The notes beneath the pieces were generated by a model. The model had not been told where the DNA came from and made no database searches. It saw nothing but the letters and a program-made list of their open reading frames with translations. A stretch of 64,000 nucleotides of DNA, taken from Grammothele lineata (taxonomy: Eukaryota; Basidiomycota; Agaricomycetes; Polyporales; Polyporaceae). The DNA is taken from contig NDFF03000122.1 of assembly GCA_002150815.3 (NCBI GenBank), forward strand, positions 186,001-250,000, written 5' to 3'. This document shows positions 37,235 to 48,762 of this stretch, one piece after another (position 1 is the first letter of the stretch; the number at the start of each line of letters is the position of its first letter). Made by a program: the position numbers and the translations under genes.

Positions 37235-38834
37235 TCACGAGGGACAGTGCAGAGACGGCCTAAAGGACATACTGATGTGCATGCCCTGCTCGACAGCAAC
37301 AATTTCGGCGCCCAACCCCCTTGCGTCTACTAGCTCGCGCACCTGGCGAGCGATAACCCGCTGGATCGGCTCCTCGAACTTCCTCTGCACGTCGTCCTTG
37401 CAGTGGATAATGTACACCCTCAGGCCATCGAGCATGCCCCTGATATCCGGCAAGTCGTCCGTATTTCGCCGTTTCTTCTTCCGTCCCCTGCCCTCCCCAC
37501 TCCCGCTCCCGCCGTTCGGCCGCTGCCGCGCGCGCTCGGAGGAGAGCGCGACTTCGAGTGCGAGCACACACAGCTCGTCCACGAGGTGCTCCGGGCTGAG
37601 GTGGCCGAAAAGCGCGTCGGCGGCGCGGCCCGCAGGCCACGAGCACTCGATGAACAGTGCGCGGAGCGTGCCCCCGCTACCGCTCCCGCCCTCTTCGCTC
37701 CCTTCGCTCCCTTTTCCGCCCGAGCTGGCCTGAGGGAGTTTTGGCGCAGCGGCGCGCCAGACCTCAGCGTTATGTGGGATGGAGGCGACCGCGTCGGGCT
37801 CGACGTCGCCGAAGAAGAGGAGCTCGCGCGAGGTGGGGGTGTGCCGGAGGAAGAACGCGCTCGAGGGGTAGCACCCGCCGCTCGCACCCGCGCATGCACT
37901 CGCACCGGCTGAACCTGAGCTCGCGGGAGAAGGGCCGTGGCTGATGGGGAGCATGCGCACGGAGAGGTTGGGCGCGATGGGTTTGTATTCGTCGGCGTTC
38001 GGCTGCAGTCTGTGCGTGATGTCAGTCCGCATGTGCGGTGCGCGAGCAGCCGGGACGACGTACGGCGAGAAGAGGAGAAAGCTGCCTGGCTCCTGCGCGT
38101 CCTCCCAGCTCGCGAGCTTGGGCCAGACCTCCCCTGCGAAGATGCCCGACACGGCAACGAGCGTCTCCCGCGCGCCATATACAAGCTTGGGAGGACCTGA
38201 CACGGATCCAGCAGAGAGGACGAGTCCGTTCACATGGTCGAGGTGTGCGTGGCTGATGAGGTAGCACCTTCGCGCGCGCACGGCAAGACGGGGAGAAGGG
38301 CCGGGGTTTGAGCGTCCGTGAGGGGGCGTAGGGGGGATGAGTGGACAGACGTACCGTATCCAAGCGTACACCTCCGCCGCGGTTATCGCACCTGCGTCTT
38401 TGCTCGCCAGGGCCTCATCGGCTTCAGCATCGGAAGTCGGTGTAGGCGATGCGAACGCGTCGGGATCCTTTTCAAGGAGCCTTTTCAGCGCGCCGAGGCC
38501 GGAGCCTGTGAGAAGGCAGGAAAGGACGGGCGAGGCTGAGGTTGGAGGAGCGGACGCGATTCGGAGGCGAAAGCACGCGCACCTGCTTCGAGCGCGACCA
38601 GCCCATCCTTCCAAGTCGCGTCGGCCGCCTTGAGCAGGTAACTGCAGCATTTTTGTTGCTCAGAGGCCAGCACGCGAGCACGCGCGTCCGCAAACTCACT
38701 TTGATAGGTTGTGTTCGTCTGGGCCTCCGCCTGCAAATCGCGCGCCAAGTCAGCAGACACGAACATTATGCACGTACATACGCCTAGATAGGTCACTCAC
38801 CGCACCCGACCACGACGATATCAAAAGCAGCCAT
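37235..38834 (-). CDS. PDE1: Class II cyclic nucleotide phosphodiesterase (PDE1 type)
   Basis: This low-affinity cAMP phosphodiesterase of the PDEase_II family damps cAMP/PKA signalling. The start at 38834 reads MAAFDIVVVGCG, spliced to GGPDEHNLS, then NYLLKAADATWKDGLVALEA and GSGLGALKRLL. The metal-binding motif of the metallo-beta-lactamase-like fold is intact: ISHAHLDHVNGLVL. Later landmarks are PISHGPSPASS, SSAFFLRHTPTSRELLFFGD (second metal ligand Asp), ALFIECSWPAG and GLRVYIIHCKDDV. About five introns were placed; the last ends before LQPNADEYKPIAP. Insertions rich in Ser/Gly (about 37490-37730 and 37880-37930) make the protein longer than the yeast enzyme (369 residues). The stop is TGA at 37235. 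All catalytic residues are present, so it should be active. Confidence 0.92.
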
Positions 38835-39986
38835 GGGACCCCGATAGGGAATAGGATGTATGCGGTTGGACGGGCACGGGGACCGAAGCTTGTCGAGCAA
38901 GATTAACGTTAACTTTGGCGCCTGCAGTCGCCTGGTATCAACTCTTGGAAGCTTGACGGGCAGCGAGCGCGGAAGAGCGTAGCGAGCGTCGGCGGGGAGG
39001 GAGGGAAGGAAGGACGGCGAGGGCGCGAGCTGAGACCGGCAGGGTGAGACAGAGGGTTGCGGATGCGAGGGCCGTCGGTGAAGTCGACGCGCGGGCTGTG
39101 AACGCGGCGACCTCCGCGTCGCGTGGGGCGTGACCGGCTCGCTCACCGTTAACCCGCCTCTGGCTCTGGGGGCTCCGAGTCGACGCGCAGAGGCTAAGGG
39201 CTCGCGCGTGGGCTCGCAGTGTGGGCGAGTGGGTTCGCGAGCGTCGGTGCTTTATGGGCCGGGCCAAGGCCGGGCGGCGATAATGCTGCCCAGGCAGGAA
39301 CAATCGCATTCAGCATTCCCTTTCGCATCGGACCCACTTCGTCCTCGAAGCGCGCCCACGTACTCGTCCAGCTCGGCGTGGCGCCGCAAACAAACAATGC
39401 GGGCTTGTGCTCCATTCGACCCTGCCGTCCGTGCTGTACGGCGTCCCGAGCCGGTCGCACCACCCACATGGGTCACGACCGTACCAGTCTGCGAGTCATC
39501 CCCCGGCGGCGTTGTTTACCAGGTTATGGAAGCCCCGGAAACAAATTACCTTCCCCGCATGGGCGCACAGCCAGCGGTCGCGTGCGAGGAGAGAACAAGA
39601 TGACATTGCCAGACAGGGGCTACTGTACGTACCGTCTTCGGGCCAGGAGGTGCGCCTCGAGGCAGAAGAGATAATGGCAAGGAATTTAAGTAGAGCGGGA
39701 GAGATAGAGAGAGACGCGTCCGATCCGTCGAAGAATAGCGAATTACTTAGATTGGCCACGCGACACAATAGAGGGGAATAACGCGAGGAGGCGCATAGCG
39801 GTATCCAAACGAAAACGAGCGTGGGGGGCAGCGGAGCATGAGGAGAGAACGAGCGGCGAGTACAGATAGGTGCCCTTGGGTCATAAGAGGGGTAAATTCA
39901 TTCACACTCATGAAATGCGAGAAATGAAATGGCGTCCGACAAATGGCGAACAGATTATTGAGTACCTGCGGTGGCTAAAATCAACT
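38835..39986. other. PDE1 upstream region and EDE1 3' region
   Basis: This 1152-bp gap lies between two minus-strand genes. The first 400 bp beside PDE1 are very GC-rich, and 39640-39980 is purine-rich and AT-richer. Short frames on both strands overlap each other with no domain or splice pattern. I call no gene. Confidence 0.5.
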
Positions 39987-42900
39987 TCATCGCCCTACAG
40001 AACTCAATGACGGCGGAGTTGACGCACCTAGTAGACTATTGAGGGCTCTCTGCACATCGTAGCCGTGCTCCTCCAGCGCGGTCACCGCCTGCGTCCTGCT
40101 GAATCCCATCCCACAGAGCGTCTTCACCGCCTCCACGTCGTCCTCGACCGCGGGTGTCGGGTCTTCCAGAATCTGTGACTGCGACAACGCGGGCACGGGC
40201 GGCGCGTCATGCGCCTGCTTTTTCTTACGTCCAAACGGCAGACGAATCTGGAAGAACGGAGTCAGCGATTACTGAGGCCCTTACTGCGGATTGGAGTACT
40301 ACTCACGCTCAGCCTGTTGTGCCGTGTCGCAGCCGCCTTCTCCTTGGTCGAGTCGCCCGTAGACGGCCGCGGAATCGGCTTCGGCGAAGCATGGCGCGGA
40401 GGCGGCGACGCGTGCCTCGTGACAGGCGAGGACGAACGCCGTCCTCCCGGCTGCGTCGAGCTCGACCCGCGCGGGGACGACGTGGGGCTCGAGCTCGGGA
40501 ACGGCTGCTTGCTCGGGGGCACCCCGGGCGGGGGCTGGAACCCCCCGGGCATAGACGACCCGGCAGACGCGGTGCTCGCGAAGGAGTTGTCCAGCGCGAG
40601 CGCGTCGTCGTTGCCCCCGAACGCGTCGTCAAACGAGAGCCCACCCGGTACGGCGCCGTTGCTCTTCCCGGATATGCTCGCGGCGGGGTTCTGCGCTGCG
40701 GGGACACTCGGTGCAGCAGGGGCGCTCCTGCCAAATGCGTCATCGAACGAGAAGGTCGGCGCCTGGGGCTGGGAGGGGGCTGCTACGGGGAACGTGGGCA
40801 CCGCGGGAGCTGGAGCCACTGCAGGGGCCGCCGGTGTAGTAGGTGCGCTTGTCCCGAATACGTCGTCGAAGCTCGTCGCCTTGGCTGTCGCAGCGGAGGG
40901 AGCGGGCGGGAACGCCGAGGCCACTGCAATGGGAGCAGCCTGAGCGGCTGGGAGCTCAGTGGATTGGGCAGCCGACGCCGCAGCGAAGTCGAAGTTATCC
41001 TCGAAAGCCGAGTCGAAGCCGAACGACGACGTGAAACCGGACGAGGTTGCGCTGCCTTCCATGCTCGGCAGCTTGCCCAGCGCCTGATCGAACTCGTTGA
41101 CACCGGGGGCAGCGTTGGCGGTCCCGTTAGCCTTCGGCGTCTCGATCTCTTTGGGGGTATCGACCACGGCGGGGATGGGAGCCGAAGGCGGCGACTGCTT
41201 GGCCGCAGCCGGAGTCTCAAACATACTCGAAAAGTCAGCCGCTGTGTTGGGAGACGCCTGCGAATGGTCTTTGCTCGCTGAGTCGGGAGTGATACCGAAC
41301 GAGTCGTCGAATGCTGAGGTGTCTGAAGGCGCAGTGGTTCCGTTGGGTTGAACAGGGCTCGCTGCCGGCTCGTTCAGCTTCGCAGCGATAGTGGCGAGCG
41401 GCGCGTCATCCTCATCATCGCTGCTGCTGTCATCGCTGTCCGACTCCTCAATCTCTTTCAGCTCGTGGCTCAAGTCGGTGTCCTCGTGGTTAACATCGTT
41501 CAATTGGGGATTGAGCGGCGTGGCAGTGGGTGGGCCACCGGTCGGCGTCGGCGAAGCAACGTCATCCTCAGCCAGCTCGGCGAGCGCGGGGGACTGTGAG
41601 TCCGTCGGGACCTGGAGGGGTGACATCGTGTGCTGCGAGCCAGTAGCGGTGCTCGGCGGCGTTGTGAACAAGTCCGTCTCGGCTGGGGAGAGGATATCCT
41701 GTGCCAGCGGGGAAGAACCAATGTTGAGCGGGGCCGGCACAGAGGGCTTAGGGGTCTCCGGCTCCGGGACTTCGACCTTGGGCTCTGGGGCATTGAATGC
41801 CTGGTTAAACCCAAAAGGATCTTCCTCCGTGGGGGCGGCCGTAGGAGCAGCCTCCGGCACAGCAGCAGTAGGCGTCGGGATAGTAGAGGACGCAACGAAC
41901 GGGAGGAATGGGGATTCGGGCCGTGGGCTGCCGGACATGGCCAAACGCTCGAAGGGATTGGTGCTCTTGCCAGCGATCGGAGGCGACACGTCCGGAGAAG
42001 TCGGCAGTGAGGTAGGCAGAGGCTGAGCGGCAGCGAACGCAAGGGACGGCTCAGGGGAGGCCGAGGGAATAATGTGACCGTTGGTAACGGCCGCTGCAGG
42101 TATCTCTTCCTTGTTCAGCTCCGCCTCAGTGGCCTCGCGTTCTGCAGTGATGCTCTGCAGCTCCGCCTTCGCTTCTTCCATTTCCTTGTCCGCCTTGGCC
42201 TTTTCAGCCTCCCGGGTGGCAAGCTGCTTCTTCGCAATAGCAAGTAGACCTTTCTGCTGTTTCGCTTCCTTCTTCAGCTTCTCTAGCTCAGCCTTAGTAG
42301 TCTCGATGTCCATGCCGGCTTCGGTCATCTTCCGCTGTAGGTCCCGAACTTCTTCCCGGTCGCGCAAGAGCGCCCCCTCGATCTCCGCCTTCTCCACTTT
42401 CGTCGCGCTCAAGTCGCTCTCCGAACGGATCAGTTCCTCACGCGTCTTCTGGATGTCCGCGCTCTGTGCGGCAAACCGCTCCTTTAGGGTAGCAAGTAAC
42501 TTCGTCTCTGTGTCATACGCGGCTTTCGAAGAAGAGAGCTGAGTCTGCAAGCTCGAGAGCATCGCAGCTTGTTCTGACAGCTGGCGCTCGAGGTTTGCGC
42601 GCTCAGCTTTCGCAGCTTCTAAAGAACGGTTAGTTGAATCAAGCTGGTTCTTGACATTGCCAATTTCCGCAGACTGGTCTTGAAGGGGCGGCGATGTCGT
42701 ATGGGGCTCATCGTCATCCCCAAGCAGATCCTTGGCGGGGCCGGCTAGAAGGCGCGTTAGCGGATGCATGTGTACGTATACGAGCAAATAACGTACGAGC
42801 AGGAGGCGCCATTCCAAACGGACTGCTAGCAAAGGGATCCGACGGCATTGCTTGTGGCACTGCTGACGGAATCCGGGGCGGCGGAGACATGGTGGGCGTT

Positions 42901-44686
42901 GGGCGACCCTGGGACATGGAGGTCATGCCCGTCGATTGAGGTTGCAAGACAGACATTGTTCCAGTAGACTGGGGTTGCAATACGGACTGTGGATATGTTG
43001 GAGCGGTTGCAGATGCCGGTGGGGAGTCGTCCCAGAGCAGATCCTTAATAGCTTCCGGAATGGGCGGCTGAGACGGGGCCACAGCCGCACGCATGGATGG
43101 CGGAATGAGTGAGGGCGGCAGAGTGGTAGGGACCTCCTTTCCGGATAGCTTGCCTTGAATCAGATGCATGGCGACCGCGAAACCATCGCGGGTCAAACGT
43201 CCGTCATTATTCAAATCCGAAAGATCCCTGATACGATGTTAGGAAGGGATATCTGCAATGTTTCTTAAGCACTTACCAAACTTGCGCGAGTATGTCTTCC
43301 GGCAGTTTAGACTGCAGCATGAAAGGCACAGCGACGTCACCCTCAATAAATCCCCTCTTCTGTACGTCCAGACCCTCGAAGATGTGATCCGCAGATGCTT
43401 TCTCTTGAGGAGTGACGTCCCATTGAGCACCTGTAGGCTGAGGTTGCATGAAGGGGAAAGTCGAGGCCGGGGCTGACCGAGCAGGTGGCGGTGGAGGCGG
43501 AGCCCTCATCTGCCCTGTCATTTGCGGTTGCATTGTCGAGAGTGCCTGGCCGGTCATCTGAGGCTGAAGTTGAGAGCGCGCTTGCCCAGTATACTGCGGT
43601 TGAATAGGGCGACTAGAGAAAGTGCCGGTCAACGAGGGGCTCATGTGGCCGCTGTCGCCGGTTGCCTGGGGTACTATGCCATTCATGGCTTGCTCATAGA
43701 GAGATGGCGGTAATGTCGCGGGAATAGTCTGCAGCTGGCCGGACATCGAAGCCTGGATGAGGTACATCGCGATCGTGAAGTCGGTCGCGTCCAATTGGCC
43801 GCGATTCTTCCCATCGGCAAGGTTCCTATAAGGTATGCATGAGCATTAAATCGAGGGGAATGCATAATACGCAAGGGGGACCCCTCAAAATAGTCGTGCA
43901 AGTATATCAAACCAGCCTTCAAAGGTATGCATACACAGCGAAAGCACGAACAGTGATTGAGACGTAAGGCAGGAAACAAATAGACACAAGAGTACGCAAC
44001 ACGTCGATTTGTTTGCGCATGCCTTTCTGGAATGAAACGTACAGACGAATTGGGATGTACTCACCATATCTGAGAGAGCTTGTCGACAGGAAGCTTCGAC
44101 TTCACGAACACATCTCTCGCCTTCTCACCTGTAGCATGCATGAGGCACAATGATTGAGCATCTTGAGCACATCTACGCACCGCTCAATAGGCCATTCATA
44201 GGATGACATCCCATGAAGAGCTTCAAGAACTTCGCCTTGTCTTGAGGCGTAAGGGGAGGCATGTTGGGAACGGGTGATTTAGCCCTCGAAGCAGCCATGC
44301 TTGGAGGTGCAGCAACAGGCGGAAGACCCTCGATAGTGGGTGTTGGGCCGGCTGGCCATGACGGAGTTTCGTTACGCGCGTACGAGATGAGACAGAGTAA
44401 CGAGCTACTCACGTTGGGTTATAAGAGCTTCAGAGACCTTCTCGCCGCGCTGCGCGTGGCCGAGGAGGCGGACGGCGATACCGACGCCCTTGCGGGTGAG
44501 GACGCCATTGTTGTCCTCGTCGGCGAGGTTCCAGATCTCCGCGAGGACTGTGGGGGAGAGCTTGGACCCGCTGAATACCTTGACGGCGGCCTCGCCTGTG
44601 ATGACGCCAATCTTCTGGGCGTCGGCCTGGGCAAATATCTGGTTGATGACAGCGACTTCCTGAGGCGTGGGGGTGAACTTGGACAT
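39987..44686 (-). CDS. EDE1: EDE1 orthologue (EH x3, coiled coil, UBA endocytic scaffold)
   Basis: Ede1/Eps15 arrives first at clathrin-coated endocytic sites and nucleates the early coat. The first exons on the minus strand are 44686-44413, 44351-44181, 44128-44065 and 43825-43277, then one from 43227. Three EH domains: [38 protein letters not shown] with [40 protein letters not shown]. Gln/Pro/Thr-rich linkers follow (QPQMTGQ repeats at 43500-43620). A long coiled coil (42680-42100; [20 protein letters not shown]) and a low-complexity Ala/Pro/Ser region with several DDxFG-type motifs (FDDAFG, FDDVFG) come next. The end is [17 protein letters not shown] and a UBA domain ([20 protein letters not shown]). 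The repeated acidic-Phe motifs could bind adaptor appendages; that is inference. The intron at 44064-43826 is 239 nt, far longer than its neighbours. Confidence 0.95.
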
Positions 44687-44964
44687 GGCCAATAAGTTAG
44701 AGGGAGCGCATGCGTTGGCCAGTGCAGCGGGTGCGAGTCGGAGCTGACGTTCATCAGCGTCTCGCGCGAGCCCCAGCTCCGTGGGAACCCCCGCGCGCAT
44801 AGCGCCCGGCCCGGTCGGACGCGTCGGCCTGACTCTAGTGCTGACGCTTCCTCATTGACCCGCAGTAAATGTTTGCCAGGGCCAGGAACCCCGTCTCCGG
44901 TCGTGCGCTCGAGCTCGCAAAGGATATATGAGCAGGTGTATGCGATGCGTATTAATGTAATGTA

Positions 44965-46048
44965 CTAAAAGTCTGATAGAATATCCTTCACGCTCTCCCA
45001 GTATGCCTTCTCTAACCGCGGCTCGATCTCCTCCTTCGTTAGCCAAGCAAAGTCGGACACGGACTTGCCGTTTGGCTTCACCTGACCGGCAAGAATATGC
45101 GCCTTGAGGAAGAACGTGTAGTGCTGCGCACCGCCATTAGCTTGGCATGGACAACAAATGGGCGGTAGCAGATCTCACTCACCTCTCCGCTGGGAGCATT
45201 TTGGGTGGTTTCCGGAACAGAGGGCTGGTGCACCGCTATGGGTTTCTTGCCCACAATCCAAGTGTCCATGTTCTCTCCACACTCGGCTTGCAAATCCCGC
45301 AATGCCGCCTGTGGAACTTCCCATCAATACACATCCCAATCCCAATCCCTGTAATCACAGTACGAACCTGGTGCAGCACCTCGCCCTCCCCCAGCCCGCC
45401 TTCTGGGAACCTCCATACTTGCTTGCCCGTGCGGTCCTTCCCCCTGACGATGAGGTACAGGTTCCGCTCACCCATGCGATCCAAGCTCTTCACGTCGCCG
45501 GTCTTATCTGACTCGTGTATCCTCGGCGCAGGGGGCTGCATGACCTCCTCGCCCATCATCTCCTGCCCTTCTGCTGGGTTAATGGGGTTCCCGTACTCGT
45601 CCAAACCATCCGAGTCCTTCTTTTTGAACACCCATGAGCCACCAAAAGCTTCTCGCTCGCGGAACCTCTCTTCCTGCTCAAACTTCTTCTCCAAAAGCGA
45701 TCCGGCCTTGAAGTAGAATTCGTTGGGGAAAGGATTAAAGAGTGCACGGCGGATGCGGGACTGGTAGGCGAAGTAGGCGCGCTCGAACGAGGAGGGCGTG
45801 CGCGTCAGGATGGGGGAGCGGTTGAGAATTACGGCCGCATGGATGGTTGCGTCCGATGCGCCAGGCTTCGGCGCGGTTGAAGAAGAGGCAGTCGAGGAGT
45901 CCTCAGCGACCGACGCCAACGAGCGTGACGAGGCACGCAGGCACGCTAGGCAGAATATACATTAGACGAGCTCGACACACCATCCAACGAGCCTGAACTG
46001 ACCTCGTGCGCGCTGCTTGCTCACGCCGACGACATTCCGGGACAACAT
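44965..46048 (-). CDS. MRPL17: Mitochondrial ribosomal protein mL46 (MRPL17)
   Basis: This is a large-subunit mitoribosome protein with a Nudix-like fold. The start at 46048 opens an Arg-rich, acid-free leader (MLSRNVVGVSKQRARA, then CLRASSRSLASVAE), which fits a mitochondrial targeting sequence. The first intron splits the leader after CGA-G. The core reads IHAAVILNRSPILTRTPSSF, YQSRIRRALFNPFPNEFYFK, GSLLEKKFEQEERF and LYLIVRGKDRTGKQVWRFPE. It continues with ALRDLQAECGENMDTWIVGK and FFLKAHILAGQVKP. It ends LEKAYWESVKDILSDF with TAG at 44965-44967. The intron near 45130-45180 is best taken with a GTGAGA donor to give VTNGGAQHYTFFLKAH; the upstream GTGAGT would break frame. The gene is divergent from V-ATPase subunit H with 200 bp between their start codons. 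Confidence 0.9.
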
Positions 46049-46248
46049 GGGACAGGGAGAGCGGTCGAGTGCGAAATGTGGCAGAAGGAGCAAAAGCGCG
46101 TCAAGGGCGCGTACTTTTCCGAAAGCAGACTCGTGGGAACGCCGGCTGTATCCTGCGTCTGAGGTCACCGTTCTGGGCACCAGTCCTCCGTCCTCCTCGA
46201 CCGCCTCTGTTATCCGCTACGGCCTGCGACGACCTCGGTGTACCCGTC

Positions 46249-48126
46249 ATGTCTATCTCGCTAGTTGCTAACTCGTACCTTGACGAAAACTCGGCGAAGA
46301 TCCGCGCAAAGCCTGTTCCCTGGGAGGTACCTCATACCGCAGCCACATCCGTCCAGGCGCGGTTGCTCATCCCGCTTGACGCAGGGATACCAACGTGCGG
46401 GGCTCATTGTCCAAGAGGAGCTTTCGTTGATCAAGAAAGTTGACCGTCAGACGAAGGCCAAAATCGAGGCGCTTCACGCTGCCGACGGCCAGACCTACGC
46501 GCTGCTGTACCTTCGTCTATTGAAGAAGCTCCAGAGGGTCGATACCCAGTCGTTTATCCTCGTCTTGATTGCGGATGCGCTTACAGGTGCGTATCATCTT
46601 TTTGCACCTGATATCGGTAGCTATATGCAAAATCACAGACCATGAGGAACGGATACCCTTGTTCACAAGTGCCTCCCAATCCGACCCCGAGCTTCCTTAC
46701 GGCCCCCTACTCCGGTAAGAGTGTGTACATTTCACCGGGTCATGTCCTTATGTGTCATTAGAATCTTGGATTCTCAAGACGACTTTGTGCAGCTGAAGGC
46801 GGCGCAGATCCTCACCGTTCTACTCAGGTATGCGCTTCCCTTCTAGAAGCGTTGGTCCCTTTTAATCGGGAGTGTAGTGCCGAGAAATCCACGCTCCAAC
46901 CACAACAATTACAGCCGTTCCTCAGCACTCTTGCCACGTTTATCACGACCACTTCAAACAACAAGCGGGATGTCGCCGTTCAATGTCTAGAAGCTGTGCT
47001 TCCTCGTCCCGAAGTCAGGAAAGCTGTCTGGGCGAACGCCTCGCTTGTTCTCGGGTAGGCTACACCTCAGATATCACCTACGAAATACGGCTGTTCTGAT
47101 GCCTATGCTTAGGCTGGTGGATATCCTGAAGCGCAACGCGTCACCGCAGATGTGCTACCAGGTCGGATTCTGTCTTTGGTTACTGACTTTCGAGCAGGAG
47201 GTTGCAGAGCATATTCAAGCGTGAGTTATCGCATATATATCTACCATGAAGGATAAAGCATACAACTGGCAAACCGTCCCACAGACGTTTCGACATTATA
47301 CCCACACTCGTCGACGTCGCGCAGGGTGCCGTCAAGGAGAAGGTCATTCGCGTCATCGTCGCGACATTCCGGGTAAGCATCCACGTCTTATACGCGAGAC
47401 GCTGTTCTCATGATCTCCACAGAACCTCATTGCGAAAGCACCGTCAGAGAATTCACCTGCTATGCTAGTGGCACAGTTGCTACCTTTCGCGAAGAACCTC
47501 TCCACGCGCAAATGGACAGATGAGGATATCCCAGAAGATATCCAGTTCATTCGTGACGAGCTAAGCACCCGCTTTCAAAGCCTCACGTCTGTACTCTCCG
47601 GTCAGAGTGGCATGCATTCATGTCTGACTTAGCGCATATAGGACATACGACGAGTACCGCTCTGAGCTTCTATCAGGCCACCTGTCATGGACACCAGTGC
47701 ATGAGTCGGATCTCTTCTGGAAGGAGAACGCGACGAAGCTGAACGACAATGACTATGAGCTTCTCAAGTACGTATGAGGCTTTACGCAGACGACTTGTCT
47801 ATCACCAGTGTCGTTCACCGTTCATCCACTTCACGCAGGATTTTAATCAGGCTACTCAAGGAGTCTCAAGATGCTACCGTCCTTGCTGTTGCGTCACACG
47901 ACCTCGGGCAGTACGTCAAGCACTATGAGAGGGGCAAGAAGTGAGTAGAACGCCCGTCCCAAGCGAAAATCGCTTTGCTAACGTCCAACACGCATTCAGG
48001 GTCCTCACCGACCTTGGTGGCAAGACTCGCGTTATGGAGCTCATGTCTCACGCTAGCGCGGATGTCCGATACCAAGCACTCATCTCGGTCCAGCGGCTTG
48101 TCAGCCAGCCTTGGACTGCCATGTAA
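46249..48126 (+). CDS. VMA13: V-type proton ATPase subunit H (VMA13)
   Basis: Subunit H bridges the V1 and Vo sectors of the vacuolar proton pump. It activates the assembled enzyme and silences free V1. The start at 46249 reads [20 protein letters not shown]. The first exon ends at 46326, and the next run 46385-46586 and from 46639. The protein is an all-helical armadillo-type repeat: [72 protein letters not shown]. It continues [80 protein letters not shown] and [20 protein letters not shown]. The stop is TAA at 48124-48126, just after SQPWTAM, typical of the family end. About eleven short introns give roughly 440 residues, close to yeast Vma13 (478). Confidence 0.94.
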
Positions 48127-48762
48127 GATACGACACTACTAGTAATCGCAATACGGACATTGTCTAGTACTACCGCTCTGCCTCCGCTCTGCCCCTTTAG
48201 AGTGACATCAGGGTGATTCACATGGGGCCGTTTCAGGGCAGTAAGTCAGACTGCGCGAATGCGGGAGATATACATGCGAGTACATGATCCGACACTTTGA
48301 GCCTCTCATGCATCACATCCAACTGTCCTGGATGATCAAGATGGGGGAGGCACTCCCAATCGCTGCTGTGCTGTGCGACAAGAGATCTTGGCGGTCCGTT
48401 ATGCGCCCGTGCAGGACAACTCTCCTCCCCCTCCGACAACAGGATGTGATGGCGGATCTGCGTCAATCCGTCACGTCTGAGTTCCAGCACTCGACGCCGG
48501 CCCGGACGTTAGTGCTAGAGGGGCGGTGCGCGACAGAGCACGAGTTGATGACTCTGGTCCCTCAAACGGGACGTACACTTGAAGACACCGACGGAGTCGT
48601 TTACGCACTCAAACTTTGACATATGATTCGTAGAACCTAAAAACAGATGCGGATACGCAGTACCCATGTACGCAAATATCGTAAGAGAGTAATGAAGGCG
48701 AGAATGAATGGGGATTTACTACGGACATGAACATTATGATGAGAACGGACGTCGAGGATTGG
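48127..48762. other. Convergent 3' spacer
   Basis: This 636-bp gap lies between the 3' ends of VMA13 (+) and the prion-like ORF (-). A 111-codon plus-strand frame at 48284-48619 has no recognisable domain and no neighbouring exon. I leave it uncalled. Confidence 0.45.

Noticed and set aside
37420..38184. 254-codon minus-strand frame inside PDE1
   Set aside because: It is a +1 shadow of the PDE1 Ser/Gly-rich coding segment; the PDE1 frame carries the catalytic motifs.
40154..42542. Long plus-strand frames (375, 244, 211 and 153 codons) across EDE1
   Set aside because: They are antisense shadows of the EDE1 low-complexity and coiled-coil coding region, rich in Arg or Ser/Gly with no domain.
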